From assembly GCA_916613615.1 (NCBI GenBank), contig OU744723.1, forward strand, positions 62,070,239 through 62,134,238: 64,000 nt of DNA, read 5' to 3'. The notes under the pieces were generated by a model. It was not told the DNA's origin. It searched no databases and was given only the letters and a program-made list of their open reading frames with translations. Both the position numbers and the translations under genes were made by a program. Positions 1-11,150 of the stretch are shown here, piece after piece (the stretch's first letter is position 1; every line of letters starts with the position of its first letter). This DNA comes from Steromphala cineraria. Its lineage: Eukaryota > Mollusca > Gastropoda > Trochida > Trochidae.

Positions 1-2505
1 TCCAGGCACATATTTTTGTCAATTTTATACGATTACGAGCATTTTATGAATACATATGAACTTTTAACTATCGATTACTTCATGGGCAGATATCTATGCA
101 CGAACCTATGAATGCAAATAGGAGTTTAAATTCACAGAATTTTTGCAAACTAACATATTGGTAACTGCCTGTCAATAAAAGTTGTCAAAATTTCGACGAC
201 CTCTGTACATTTTGCCTACATTAATAGTATTTAATGTCGACTTTATAAAAAAAAATTTACGATGTATAATTGCTTTTATAATAACTACAAACAATGGCGA
301 AATTTCAAGGTATGGCACAGTGTGAATGTTTAATAATCTGTTGTCAAAGTTTTGTCATGTATTTTCATTGCTAAAGTTTCCCGGTGTACGGCAAGTTACC
401 GATCATGTTTTATACGGGATACGGATTGTGCTGATCGAGGATACGGATTGTGCCTGATTGAATTTGCATTATTTTCTTAATAAATCCATATATATTGGTT
501 TTGAAAAACAAACTTTACTACTAAAATGTCTATTAATTATAGTCTATCATTTTAGACACATGCAATCCGTCTAACAGTATCAAAAACACCGTTTTATCTG
601 TAACTTTATAAATTTGTATATATCTACAGAAAGCATGAATGTTGCACTGTCCCCAGGGAGCCGAAAGAAGCATCTACGATATTAAGGACCCTCTACATTC
701 ATCAACTCCTTAAACATACATAGGAGGCTATTTATATTAGAATTAATCATTCAGATCATCAGACAAAGACAGGGCCGTCAATCAATCCAAAGCAGATATC
801 TTTTTCAACAAGTTTGTGGTTACTTGCGAGTTTAATGTTTAAATTGTTATTGTAGTACTCCCTGTATTTGAAACAAAATGCTTTTAAAATTGGAGTAAGA
901 ATGCTAAATATTCATGTCCATCCGTGTTTTCCAGCTTTCCGTTGTTAACCCTCTCATTAAACTAGGTATTCCCAAGACGTGAATTACTCGACTGAGGGTA
1001 TATAATGACATTATATTAGAGTGTTTTCAAACACATATCTTAAAATCAAATTCATCAAAACACTGCACCAAAATAACGGAATGTTTGCTTTTTCAATAAC
1101 TTGCAGAATCACACAATTATGAACCAAAGCTACAATTTATAATCCTCACTAGTTAAGGAGTCTGTACACAAAGTTTCCGCTTTCTAGGCCTTATGGTCCT
1201 GGAGAAGAAGATGAAAATAGGTTTTAAGGGTGTGTCCCCTATGGCCCTTATTAGGGGCCACAAGGCCACCAAAGCTACAAAATATAATCCTCACTAGTCA
1301 TGGAGTCTTACTGTAACAGGCCAGATGAGCTAAAATAGCTTATTGTGTGCAGGAAGACGTTTGTGTTATTCACATATTGAGTTAAAAGAAGTTCCACTTT
1401 TATTAGATTTTGAGTTAATAATGTTTATCCAATGCCTTGATCGCTTTTTACCATTGTTACATTTAATCAATTGACAAGTTGATGACCTTCTGTATTTGGA
1501 CGTTTGTAGTTAAGACACATACACAAAAGCAGTTAATCGTTTTCGTTATGTGTATTGGAAAATGGATACTTTGAGATCTGAAATGCCATACATACAGGCA
1601 CTTCTTTCGAAATGATGAAGTTTTGAGGAATGGACAAGCTATTACATGCTAGTACCGTATTTCCTCGAATAGACGCCGGGTCTCGAATAAACGCCGGGTG
1701 ATCAGTTCATTAATTAATGCTCCCGTATTTGAATTGAAATAAAGTATTCCCCCTTTACACCATCTATACTAAAAAATAAATAGACGCTTGGTCTCGAATA
1801 GCCTACACGCCGGGGGTAAAGGGGGGCTGAAAAAATAAACGCCGGGGGCGTCCATATGCGAGGAAACATGGTATGTGTTTTGGTAGTCTTAAATAAGAAA
1901 TGATGTTCTGAATGATATCACATTCTGTAAGTGATCTATTTCAAACGAAAATTTAACATTTTGGCACAAAACTGTCATTTTGTTCGAGAAATTCAATCAC
2001 CACAATCCGTACACTAGGTTTGGTGCAATCACTAACGATCCGTATACCTAGACTGAACAATCCGTACACTACGATTCGTTTCAAGGTTACTTATTCACCT
2101 CGTCCAAACTTCGTTAATGCAGTTCGCAACCCTTTCAAAATTTGCAGTCTGTTTTAAGGTATATTAAGGGTTAAGTAGGTATGCTTATAATTAAGATTTG
2201 TTGATTTATTTAGATGTTAGAAGACAACAAAAGTCATGTGGTGTGGACTCCAAACAACGTAACTGCAGTGATCAAGTTAAGAAAGACAAACATAATTTTG
2301 TTTACAAGACTTCTCGTTGTGTATAAGTAAATGGTTAAACCTCAGTAATAGATATATCCCAATATTGATACATGATTTATCAGAATTATGGTGATAATTC
2401 ATTTTTTATGTAGTGATCAGGACAATGATAACACGTCTCTCGCTCTAAGAGTCACGTGACTGATCAGTAACAACGAACGTCCTCGCGTACACATTACACC
2501 CAGTG
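1..2505. mobile_element. Non-autonomous DNA transposon with CACTGGG ends, copy 1 (left end off window)
   Basis: This stretch aligns in direct orientation with 4500-7848, and position 1 corresponds to about 4501. Its right terminal repeat ends ...CACCCAGTG at 2505, identical to the right end of copy 2. No long ORF is seen, so it is non-autonomous. Subterminal GGATACGGATTG motifs (about 418-450) face inverted CAATCCGTA motifs (about 2004-2075), as expected of transposase binding sites. It lacks the SINE and the 798-bp MITE found in copy 2 but carries its own TA-flanked MITE at 1655-1871. A fragment of the 145-bp pearl-like monomer at about 1150-1336 is shared with copy 2 and so predates their duplication. 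The left end is outside the window, so its target duplication cannot be checked. Confidence 0.8.
1655..1871. mobile_element. TA-flanked MITE inside copy 1
   Basis: This 217-bp segment is present in copy 1 and absent from the matching site in copy 2 (about 7205-7215). It is bounded by TA on both sides (1653-1654 and 1872-1873). Its ends are inverted: CCGTATTTCCTCGAATAG on the left faces the complement of CGAGGAAACATGG on the right. CGCCGGG-type GC-rich blocks recur inside. The TA duplication suggests a Tc1/mariner-like mobiliser, which is inference. Confidence 0.75.
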
Positions 2506-2511
2506 ATGAAG

Positions 2512-2517
2512 TTTATT
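2512..2517 (-). terminator. Candidate poly(A) signal of the Harbinger transposase
   Basis: TTTATT on plus reads AATAAA on minus, about 77 bases past the transposase stop and just before the junction with the copy 1 insertion at 2505. The call rests on motif and position only. Confidence 0.45.
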
Positions 2518-5204
2518 ATCAGATAAAGGAAAGTTTCTCTTGACATAAATATATTCGTATTGTACATCGTACTTCTCTTATCACGTGTTAATGTCAAAAG
2601 AATGTCGAGGCCACATGATCCCTGATACCCTTGCCGTCATGTCGACCTGCGTATGCATCTATGGCTGGCTGATCGTCCCCGGTGTCAGTCTCGTCCTGAG
2701 GTTCACCCATGGATATCGCTATGTTGTGCAGCACCGCACACGCAACAACAACACGACACACTCGGCCTGGCGTCATCCTCACCTGTTAAGCAATATGTTT
2801 ATTTCAATTTGAATTATAATTCTTTTGTTTGTTGTTATTTTATATTTTGAAGGAAATGATAATCACATTATATATAAATGTCAGTGAAACTGAATTTGCC
2901 CCGGTTTAATTTAGTCAACATTAAATATGGTATATCAAATAACATGTTTCTTTAAGCATACTTTACCTCAGAATGGAGAACATGGAACCGCCTCTTCCAT
3001 CGCCCAAACGTCCTCTCTATCGTGACCCTCGTAGCACAGAGTGAGTCATTAAAACGTTGTTGCTGTCGTCCCTGTGGGTTGAGGTAGGGGGTCAACAGAA
3101 AGGGCCTGCAGGGGTAGCCGTTATCCCCCAAGATAAAGCCGTCGGAGATTGACGTGTGGGTCCTCTCCATGAGTGCACAGAGTGAAGATGTCCTAAATAT
3201 ATGGCTGTCGTGCGCTGATCCAGGCCATTTGGCACAAATATTTGTGAATTTCCCTGAAACATAGTACATGAATATTAAAAGCTATAAAAATGCGTGCTAA
3301 GTAAATTTAAGTTTAAATTTACTTTATTAAAATTATAAAACATAAGTATTATATGCATAATAATGTTTGATAGATAATTCTTATGAAATACATTAAAATA
3401 AAAAAAATATTACAAAGCAGTTCAATGATAAATACAAATTAAAAAGACGTCATTAAAAGTGATCGTTTATTTTATGACCGCTTCACTTTATTTTCGTATT
3501 ATGTCCTACATGATGTTTATAAATTGTGAAGTGATTGAAATATCAAATGAACGTATTTCAAAGTAGCACGGTATATGAGATCTATGACATAAACAGTCAT
3601 AACTAAAATAATTTGTTTATTTCCCAAAACAACAGATACAAAATTAATTTCTTAAACTATTTTTGTGAGAAAATGAAAAAAAAAAATCAATTAATTTGAA
3701 TATATTCAATTTGTATTTTCTGTTCCATTATCATAAAAACGATGTTTATTTGATACTAAATCTCGTTTGCATAATTATTTTGACGTTGTGTATGTGCATT
3801 AAACTATAAAACTTTTAATACAAAACACAATGGCATGGTGTCAGCAATATTTGTACGGATTTTACTGACGCTTCCTTATGTTTTCTCTCGCTTTGAAAGG
3901 AAATTTCTTGAGTAAAACCTTAGAAATATGTAACAAAACCATGTATGGAATCTGTAATTTAGTTTTTTAGACAGTAACGAAGGAAAGATTATGTCACTTA
4001 TATCATCAATCAATTTCATACGATAGGATTCGGTTCATTTCAGATGAGGAGCTCAATTTTTAATTTACCAGGGGAAATCACTCTAATATTTTGTTGAAAA
4101 GAATTTTTACCTTCGTGATCGCACACAGCCTGTACGTTGATACTGTGGTATCCTTTCCTGTTTACGTATGCAGGTTCATCTTGTGAGGGGGCTTGTATGC
4201 GAATGTGAGTCCCATCCACGCATCCAACTACCTTGGGAAACCCACCTAGCGCGAAGAAACCATCTTCAATCTGACGAAGTTTTCGGTCAGTCGGCCATGT
4301 AATGTAGATGTTACGTCTTGCTACCAATGCATCGGTGACATCTCGAACGATTCTAGACACAGTACTTTTGTCTAAGCCCACTGTGTCTCCCACAACTTGT
4401 AAAAAACTACCACTAGCATAGAACACTGGGTGTAATGTGTACGCGAGGACGTTCGCTGTTACTGATTTGTCACGTGACTTTTAATGCGAGGAGCGAGACA
4501 TTCAGGCACATATTTTTGTCAATTTTATACAATTACGAGCCTTTTATGAATACATATGAACTTTTAACTATCGTTTACTTCATGGGTAGATATCTATGAA
4601 AGAACCTATGAATGCAAATAGAAGATGAATTTCATTGATTTTTTGCAAACTAACATATTAGTAACTGCCTGTCAATAAATGTCTTCGAAATTTCTACGAT
4701 CTCTGTGCATTTTGCCTACATTAATAGTATTTAAAGTCCACTTTATCAAAAATGTGTATGATGTATAATTGCTTTGATAATAACTGCAAGCCATGGCGAA
4801 ATTTCATGGTATGGCATGGTGTGAATGTTTAATAATCTGTTGTCAAAATGATATCATGTATTTTCATTGCTCAAGTTTTCCGGTGTACGGGATGTTACTG
4901 ATCATGTTTTATACGGGATACGGATTGTGCTGATCGAGGATACGGATTGTGCCTGATTGAATTTACTATATTTTCTTAATAATTCTAAACAAATTGGTTT
5001 TGAAAAACAAACTTTACTACTAAAATATCTATTAAGTTATAGTCTATCATTTTAGACACATGCAATCCGTCTAACAGTATCAAAAACATCGTTTTATCTG
5101 TAACTATATTAATTTGCATATATCTACAGACAGTATGAATGTTGCACTGCCCCCAGGGAGCCGAAAGAGACATCTACGATATTAATGACCCTCTACATTC
5201 ATAA

Positions 5205-5460
5205 TATATAATATAATATAATAACACTTTATTGTCCTCAGTAAATACATACATTGGAAATTTTTCTTGTGCCGAAGCACCCGGCAGCCACAGTGCAGCG
5301 CCAGTTAAATCGTTGTTCTGCCTTTACAATGCTGAGTGTCAAGCAAGACAGCAACAACTCCCAACTTTTAACGTCTTTTGGTATGACGCGACCGGGAATC
5401 GAACCCCGGTCTTCCGGGTGACGAGCGGACACTCTACCACCAAGCTACGCCCCCGGTTCA
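5205..5460 (-). mobile_element. tRNA-headed SINE inside copy 2
   Basis: The segment is absent from copy 1 (compare about 695-712). Read on minus, the head at about 5456-5386 has a tRNA-like A box (TAGCTTGGTGGT, 5448-5437) and a B box (GTTCGATTCCC, 5404-5394) within a 5-bp T stem. A body of about 150 bp follows, then an AT-rich tail of ATATT units at 5205-5225. TTCAT occurs at both edges and is the likely target duplication. The acceptor stem does not pair, so it is a SINE head and not a working tRNA gene. LINE machinery would mobilise it. Confidence 0.8.
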
Positions 5461-5750
5461 TTTTTAAACATACACAGGAGGCTATTTATATTAGAATTAA
5501 TCATTCAGATCATCAGGAAAAAAAGGAAGACAGGGCCGTCAATCCAATCCAAAGCAGATATCTTTTTCAACAAGTTTGTGGCTACTAGCAAATTTTATGT
5601 TTAAATTGTTATGAAAGTACTCCCTGTAATTGAAATACAATGCTTTTAAAAATGGAGTAAGAATGCTAAATATTCATGTTCATTCGTGTTTTCCAGGTTT
5701 CCGTTGTTAAACCTCTCTTGAAACTAGATATTCTCAAGACGTGAATTACT

Positions 5751-6548
5751 CATTCCCTCCCCACAGAGGCAGCTCAAGCATACCCGAGTTAGCCTCTGTT
5801 CTCTTACGCCAAGATTCCGGTGTTCCGGCAGATTGCCCTTGCGGCAAAATTGCGTAACTTAAGTTATCTCCCATCTTTGCAGCCAATGAAAACACGTCTT
5901 GGATAACCATGACTTGGGGAATTCTTAACGGTCGTTTGTTGACATGGAAAATATCATGCCTTTATGTTAATTCTTCATTAGCGGTGTGAGAGGGAAAACA
6001 TTTGAAAAAGCAGATATGGATAGGTTTTTCTTTAAATAGAATTTGCTTTATAATTTTGTAAAGTATCATTTGTTTTATGATATATTTTATTTTACTAATT
6101 AACCAAATAAATAAAGATGAGAAGGTAAAAAGCGATGTTTTGTCAAATGAAGAGTAATCTCCCCTGGATGTTAAATTTCAACGATAGCTTTGCCGAAGTG
6201 TACGGGAATGGCCGAGGTTTTGCGAATGACCACTTTTGAAACGGCGTCGCTGATTGCACAACTAACTTCGATTGCCTCCAATCAGATTTCTACCTATCTA
6301 TCCAGCGCGTATCACGCGTTTTTTTACCCCAGACTAACGCAGAGCGTCAATGCAGCGAAATAATATATGATGAACAAGTGACCAATGAGATCTTGTCTTG
6401 AAGACCTATTGTTATTATCCGATTTCTGTCCTTACTATGGAATAGACATGCTAAGGTTTTGCGTAAAATCGACCCGTACATGTACATTAAAGGTCCAGTC
6501 CAATAAAATTATAATCGTTCTCTGAGCTGCCTCTGTAGAGAGAGAATG
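5751..6548. mobile_element. 798-bp MITE nested in copy 2 (8-bp target duplication)
   Basis: The termini are inverted repeats of about 28 bp: CATTCCCTCCCCACAGAGGC on the left and, on the complementary strand, CATTCTCTCTCTACAGAGGC on the right. GAATTACT flanks both sides (5743-5750 and 6549-6556) and occurs once in copy 1 (near 981-989), which is a perfect empty site. No ORF of note. An 8-bp duplication fits hAT or P-type transposases; the CATT start is more P-like, which is only inference. Confidence 0.85.
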
Positions 6549-8095
6549 GAATTACTCGACTGAGGGTATATATAATGATGACATTATCTTTTGTCTATTG
6601 TTTAATATCTTACAGTTTGTAGAGTATTTCAAACACATATCTGAAAATCGAATTCATCAAAATCCTACACCAAAATACCGACCAGGCGAACACGTGTTTA
6701 CGGTATGGTTTGATGACATTGAATGGAAGTGTGGAAACGGACAACACTCAACTAAAATGGTCAATATATTGGGATATTTGCTTTTTCAGTAACAGTAACT
6801 TGCAGAATCACACAATTATGAACCAAAGCTACAATTTATAATCCTCACCAAAGCTACAATTTATAATCCTCACTAGTCAAGGAGTCTTACAGGTCAGATG
6901 AGCTAAAAATTTCTTATTTTGTGCAGGAAGACGTTTGTTTTATTCAGATGTTGAGTTAAAAGAAGTTCCAGTTAACATTGTTAGATAAGCTTTTGAGTTA
7001 ATATTTTTTATCCAATGCCTTGATCACATTTTACCATTGTTACATTTAATCAATTGACAAGTTGATGACCTTCTCTAATTGGACGTTTGTAGTTAATCGT
7101 TTTCGTTATGTGTATTGGAAAATGGATACTTTGAGAACTGAAATGTCATACAAACAGGCACTTATTTCAAAATGATGAAGTTTGAGGAATGGACAATCTA
7201 TTACATAGTTAGTATGTGTTTTGGTAGTCTTGAATATAAGAAATGATGTTCTGAATGATATCACACTCTGTACGTGATCTATTTCAAACGATAATTTGAC
7301 ATTTTGGCACAATACTGTCATTTTGTTCAAGAAAGTCAATCACCACAATCCGTACACTAGGTTTGGTGCAATCAGTAACGATCCGTATACCTAGACTGAA
7401 CAATCCGTACACTACGATTCATTTCAAGATTGCTTATTCACCTCGTCCAAACTTCGTTAATGCAGTTCGCAACCCTATCAAAATTTGCAGTCTGTTTTGG
7501 GGTTTATCAAGGGATAAATAGGTATGATTATATTTAAGATTTGTTGATTTAAATAGATGTTAGTAGACGAAAGAGGTCATGAGGTGTGGTCTCCAAACAG
7601 CGTAACTGCAGTGATCAAGTTCAAAAAGACAAACATATGTTTGTTTACATGACTTCTCGTTGCGTATTAGTAAATGGTAAAACCTTAGTAATAGATATAT
7701 ACCAATATTAATACAGGATGTGTCAGAATTATGGTGATAATTCATTTTTTATGTAGTGATCAGGGCAATCATAACACGTCTCTCGCTCTAAGAGTCACGT
7801 GACTGATCAGTAACAACGAACGTCCTCGCGTACACATTACACCCAGTGTAGAAGCGAAGGGCCACTAACACTTGCTGTTCCACCGACAGTGCGTGGCCCC
7901 TACCAGTCGGACGCTGCAAATCGGCGTGTAAAATGTTGCACAGGTAACCTATCGATTGTCTTCCAAATCGGTAGCGGAGACGCAATTCTTCATTAGTGTA
8001 ATGATTAATATCAAAGTTAAGTCCTCTATAAACCTTATTCTTTCTTTGTTGAGCTTGCATCATAAAAGCAGCGTTAGCCATGAACGCCATTTTGC

Positions 8096-8281
8096 TAGTT
8101 AACCTTGTTGTTAAAAAGTTAGCGGCGGTCCTTAGGTGTGTTAACTTTAACGTGAATATAACCGCTTGTTAAAGTTAACCGAGTTATGAACAACAAGTTA
8201 ACATCTCTGTTAAAGTTAACAGCCGGTTAAATAAATTTAACGGTTGGTTAAAAGATAACCGAGTTTTGAACAACCGGGCCC
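8096..8281 (-). mobile_element. 5-prime end of the Harbinger transposon with its terminal repeat
   Basis: Upstream of the transposase start, several GTTAAC/AACCGAGTT-type blocks recur, and the segment ends GAACAACCGGGCCC at about 8281. On minus this reads GGGCCCGGTTGTTCAAAACT, the expected outer end of the element. The opposite end is not in the window and presumably lies left of position 1, beyond the copy 1 insertion. Boundaries are approximate. Confidence 0.5.
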
Positions 8282-8762
8282 AGAACGGCATCAAGCAGAA
8301 CGGCACCTGAGCATAACGGCACCCGGGCAGACGGGCACCCGGGCGGAACGACACCTAAGCAGAACGACACCCGGGCAGAATGGCACCCGGCAGAATGGCA
8401 CCGGGCAGAACGGCACCTGGGCAGAATGGCACCTGGGCAGAATGGCACCTGGGCAGAACGGCACCTGGGCAGAACGGCACCCGGCAGAATGGCACCTGGG
8501 CAGAATGGCATCCGGCAGAACGGCACCCGGCAGAACGGCACCTGGGCAGAATGGCACCTGGGCAGAACGGCACCTGGGCACAACGGCACCCGGCAGAATG
8601 GCACCCGGCAGAATGGCACCTGGGCAGAATGGCACCCGGCAGAACGGCACCGGGCAGAATGGCACCTGGGCAGAACGGCACCTGGGCAGAATGGCACCCG
8701 GCAGAAAGGCACCCGGCAGAACGGCACCCGGCAGAACGGCACCCGGCAGAACGGCACTTAGA
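8282..8762. repeat. 15-16 bp minisatellite (GCAGAACGGCACCTGG type)
   Basis: About 30 head-to-tail units of GCAGAAYGGCACCYGG with C/T alternations and a 1-bp length polymorphism. Several overlapping ORFs on both strands are simply the repeat read in different frames. It abuts the Harbinger end on its left and a pearl-like element on its right. Confidence 0.92.
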
Positions 8763-8789
8763 ACAAGTATTTGTCACAAAGGTGACAAG

Positions 8790-10221
8790 ATCCCCCGCCG
8801 CAAATTGATGTTAACAACAAGAAGCGGGATGGACGTACCGACGGACGTACAGAGCTGAATACTATGTCCCCCGTGAAGACTCAAGGTTAATGGGTTCATG
8901 AGATATGGCCCTAACAACATTTTCAAAACTGGCCAAAGTCTCGCTGTGACCTTGAAAATGAGGTCAAGGTCACCAAAAACTTTTCAAGTCTGCGTATTCC
9001 TCAGATGAAGACTGGTACCAAGTTTGAAGATTCTAGGTTGAGAAGTTCATTAGATATCGCGCTAACAACATTTTCAAAACTGGTCAAAGTCTCGCTGTGA
9101 CCTTGAAAATGAGGTCAAGGTCACCAAAAGCTTTTCAGGTCTGCGTATACCCCAGATGAAGACTGGTACCAAGTTTGAAGATTCTAGGTTGAGCGGTTCA
9201 TTAGATATCACGCTAACAACATTTTCAAAACTGGTCAAAGTCTCGCTGTGACCTTGAAAATGAGGTCAAGGTCACCAAAAGCTTTTCAGGTCTGCGTATT
9301 CCCCAGATGAAGACTGGTACCAAGTTTGAAGATTCTAGGTTGAGCGGTTCATTAGATATCGCGCTAACAACATTTTCAAAACTGGTCAAAGTCTCGCTGT
9401 GACCTTGAAAATAAGGTCAAGGTCACCAAAAGCTTTTCAGGTCTGCGTATTCCCCAGATGAAGACTGGTACCAAGTTTGAAGATTCTAGGTTGAGAAGTT
9501 CATTAGATATCGCGCTAACAACATTTTCAAAACTGGTCAAAGTCTCGCTGTGACCTTGAAAATGAGGTCAAGGTCACCAAAAGCTTTTCAGGTCTGCGTA
9601 TTCCCCAGATGAAGACTGGTACCAAGTTTGAAGATTCTAGGTTGAGCGGTTCATTAGATATCGCGCTAACAACATTTTCAAAACTGGTCAAAGTCTCGCT
9701 GTGACCTTGAAAATAAGGTCAAGGTCACCAAAAGCTTTTCAGGTCTGCGTATTCCCCAGATGAAGACTGGTACCAAGTTTGAAGATTCTAGGTTGAGAAG
9801 TTCATTAGATATCGCGCTAACAACATTTTCAAAACTGGTCAAAGTCTCGCTGTGACCTTGAAAATGAGGTCAAGGTCACCAAAAGCTTTTCAGGTCTGCG
9901 TATACCCCAGATGAAGACTGGTACCAAGTTTGAAGATTCTAGGTTGAGAAGTTCATTAGATATCGCGCTAACAACATTTTCAAAACTGGTCAAAGTCTCG
10001 CTGTGACCTTGAAAATGAGGTCAAGGTCACCAAATGCTTTTCAGGTCTGCGTATTCCCCAGATGAAGACTGGTACCAAGTTTGAAGATTCTAGGTTGAGC
10101 GGTTCATTAGATATCGCGCTAACAAGAAGCGGGACGGACGGACGGACGGACGTACGGACGGACGGACGTACGGAGCTGAATACTATATCCCCCGCTTCGC
10201 GCTAAACGCGCGGCGGGGGAT
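8790..10221 (+). mobile_element. Pearl-like element, 151-bp monomer family
   Basis: Short inverted ends (ATCCCCCGCCGC on the left; its complement, GCGGCGGGGGAT, on the right) enclose eight tandem monomers of exactly 151 bp. The monomers are anchored by the GTGACCTTGA motif at 8947, 9098, 9249, 9400, 9551, 9702, 9853 and 10004. An ACGG/ACGT microsatellite (about 10132-10168) and a GAGCTGAATACTAT block follow, and the latter also occurs near the left end (about 8852-8866). This order matches what I know of bivalve pearl elements, which have been linked to Helentron-type rolling-circle elements. No protein is encoded. Confidence 0.8.
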
Positions 10222-10384
10222 AAAAAAATGTTTATAATGATTTATCGCTCAAATAGATCAATATAGATCAATAATGTATCGCTCAAATAGATCAACTATC
10301 TTTGTCAGAATAATGAATGTTGATATACCATCCGCCTTTAATACTATATAACCTCATTTTAATGTAAATACTAATATCATAAGA

Positions 10385-10625
10385 TGGGTTAAATATTTTC
10401 AAGGAAACAGACAAAAGTTGTACAAATTAACAATGTAGAGTCTTCAATTATAGATATCTCCAAGGCTGCGTGATTTCACCAATGTTGTTAATATGTGGCA
10501 AATGTGCAAAAAAACAAAAGAAATGGTCGTAGAAAACTCAAGTCTACAATTAATGCTTTTACTTTTGATGATATTGAAATTTAAAGAGTAAACGAACATA
10601 GATATTTGGGTACTGTGTTGGATCA
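10385..10625 (+). pseudogene. Degenerate LINE reverse transcriptase relic
   Basis: Conceptual translation in shifting frames gives pieces resembling the end of a non-LTR reverse transcriptase. These are a stretch like VQINNVESSIIDISK before a broken QGCVISPMLL (compare the GCRQGDPLSP motif of the intact element at 59-62 kb), then NEHRYLGTVLD, resembling the KYLG motif after the catalytic domain. Several stops and frameshifts and the loss of the ADD box show it is dead. The clade is probably L1/Tx1-like. Confidence 0.5.
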
Positions 10626-11150
10626 AGTAAGTAACATTCATTATTCTCTGAATACAAGAGATACGTTTTACTGGTGGAGATACAAACACGTAAAAACAAT
10701 TTGGCTTATAAGGAGAGATTTTATGTAAAAGAGCAGAAATAGGCCTACCCACATTTGAGACCTAGTAAATAAGTTTGAGGAAGAAGCCTGAATGAATGAA
10801 CTTTTGTTCCATAATATTGTACAGGCAACACTGACTGTATGATTGACCTCCATGTGATAAAAAAAAATTCCCAGAGAGACACGTTTCTAAACACAAGTCT
10901 GAAAAAGACTAACTCAACTGACGATGGTCCTATATGAGAGGGATTATAATAAACGCGATAAGCGTTTGTGTCAAGTTACGTTCGAATTCGCTGACGTCAT
11001 AAGCACGTCACAATGCGTCATACACACGGGGAGATGAGCGGGAAACCCTGTCATGGACATATCGCCATTGATATGTGGACCTGTTTAGTGGAATTATTGT
11101 TTTGTTGTCAGCACTTTCAGATCAAGTTCACATTAGAATGATATAAACAC
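10625..11150 (+). repeat. Dispersed repeat A, uninterrupted copy
   Basis: It matches 17657-18160 over its first part and 24772-24990 over its second part. The locus is therefore the empty counterpart of the site that holds the 6.6 kb ISL2EU-like transposon. At the join it reads TAAACGCGATAAGCG. No coding potential seen. Confidence 0.8.

Larger units (their letters stand above)
4424..7848. mobile_element. Non-autonomous DNA transposon with CACTGGG ends, copy 2 (complete, 5-bp target duplication TAGAA)
   Basis: This 3425-bp element has imperfect inverted terminal repeats of about 67 bp beginning CACTGGGTGTAATGTG on both ends. It is flanked by TAGAA at 4419-4423 and 7849-7853. Removing the element with one TAGAA restores the transposase frame, which fixes the target duplication at 5 bp. 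There is no transposase-sized ORF. Subterminal ATACGGATTG motifs near 4915-4945 face CAATCCGTA motifs near 7346-7415. A 5-bp duplication together with ends starting CAC fits Transib/RAG-like elements best among superfamilies I know; the CACTA (CMC) group also starts CAC but usually makes 2-4 bp duplications. The superfamily is therefore unresolved. It contains a SINE and a nested MITE. Confidence 0.88.
2594..8090 (-). pseudogene. PIF/Harbinger (HARBI1-like) transposase, three exons, split by a 3.4 kb insertion
   Basis: This is a DDE nuclease of the PIF/Harbinger superfamily. Exon 1 runs 8090-7849, is interrupted by 4424-7848, then resumes 4418-4111. Exon 2 is 3253-2967 and exon 3 is 2782-2594. 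Introns show GT donors (4110-4109, 2966-2965) and AG acceptors (ending at 3254 and 2783). With one copy of the TAGAA target duplication counted, the frame is open for about 341 codons, a normal HARBI1 length. Visible motifs are VALRFY followed by [11 protein letters not shown], a Ser/Thr-rich HTH ([11 protein letters not shown]), first Asp in GCVDGTHI, second Asp in ILGDNGYP, Glu in [13 protein letters not shown], and a final ACAVLHNIA helix. Apart from the insertion I see no stop or frameshift, so the insertion is probably recent. The Myb-like partner protein usual in this superfamily is not in the window. Confidence 0.88.

Noticed and set aside
5386..5456. Functional tRNA gene on minus
   Set aside because: The acceptor stem is unpaired and the sequence continues into a SINE body with an AT-rich tail, and it is an insertion relative to copy 1.
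8248..8858. Several ORFs of 110-170 codons on both strands
   Set aside because: Frame shadows of the 15-16 bp minisatellite.
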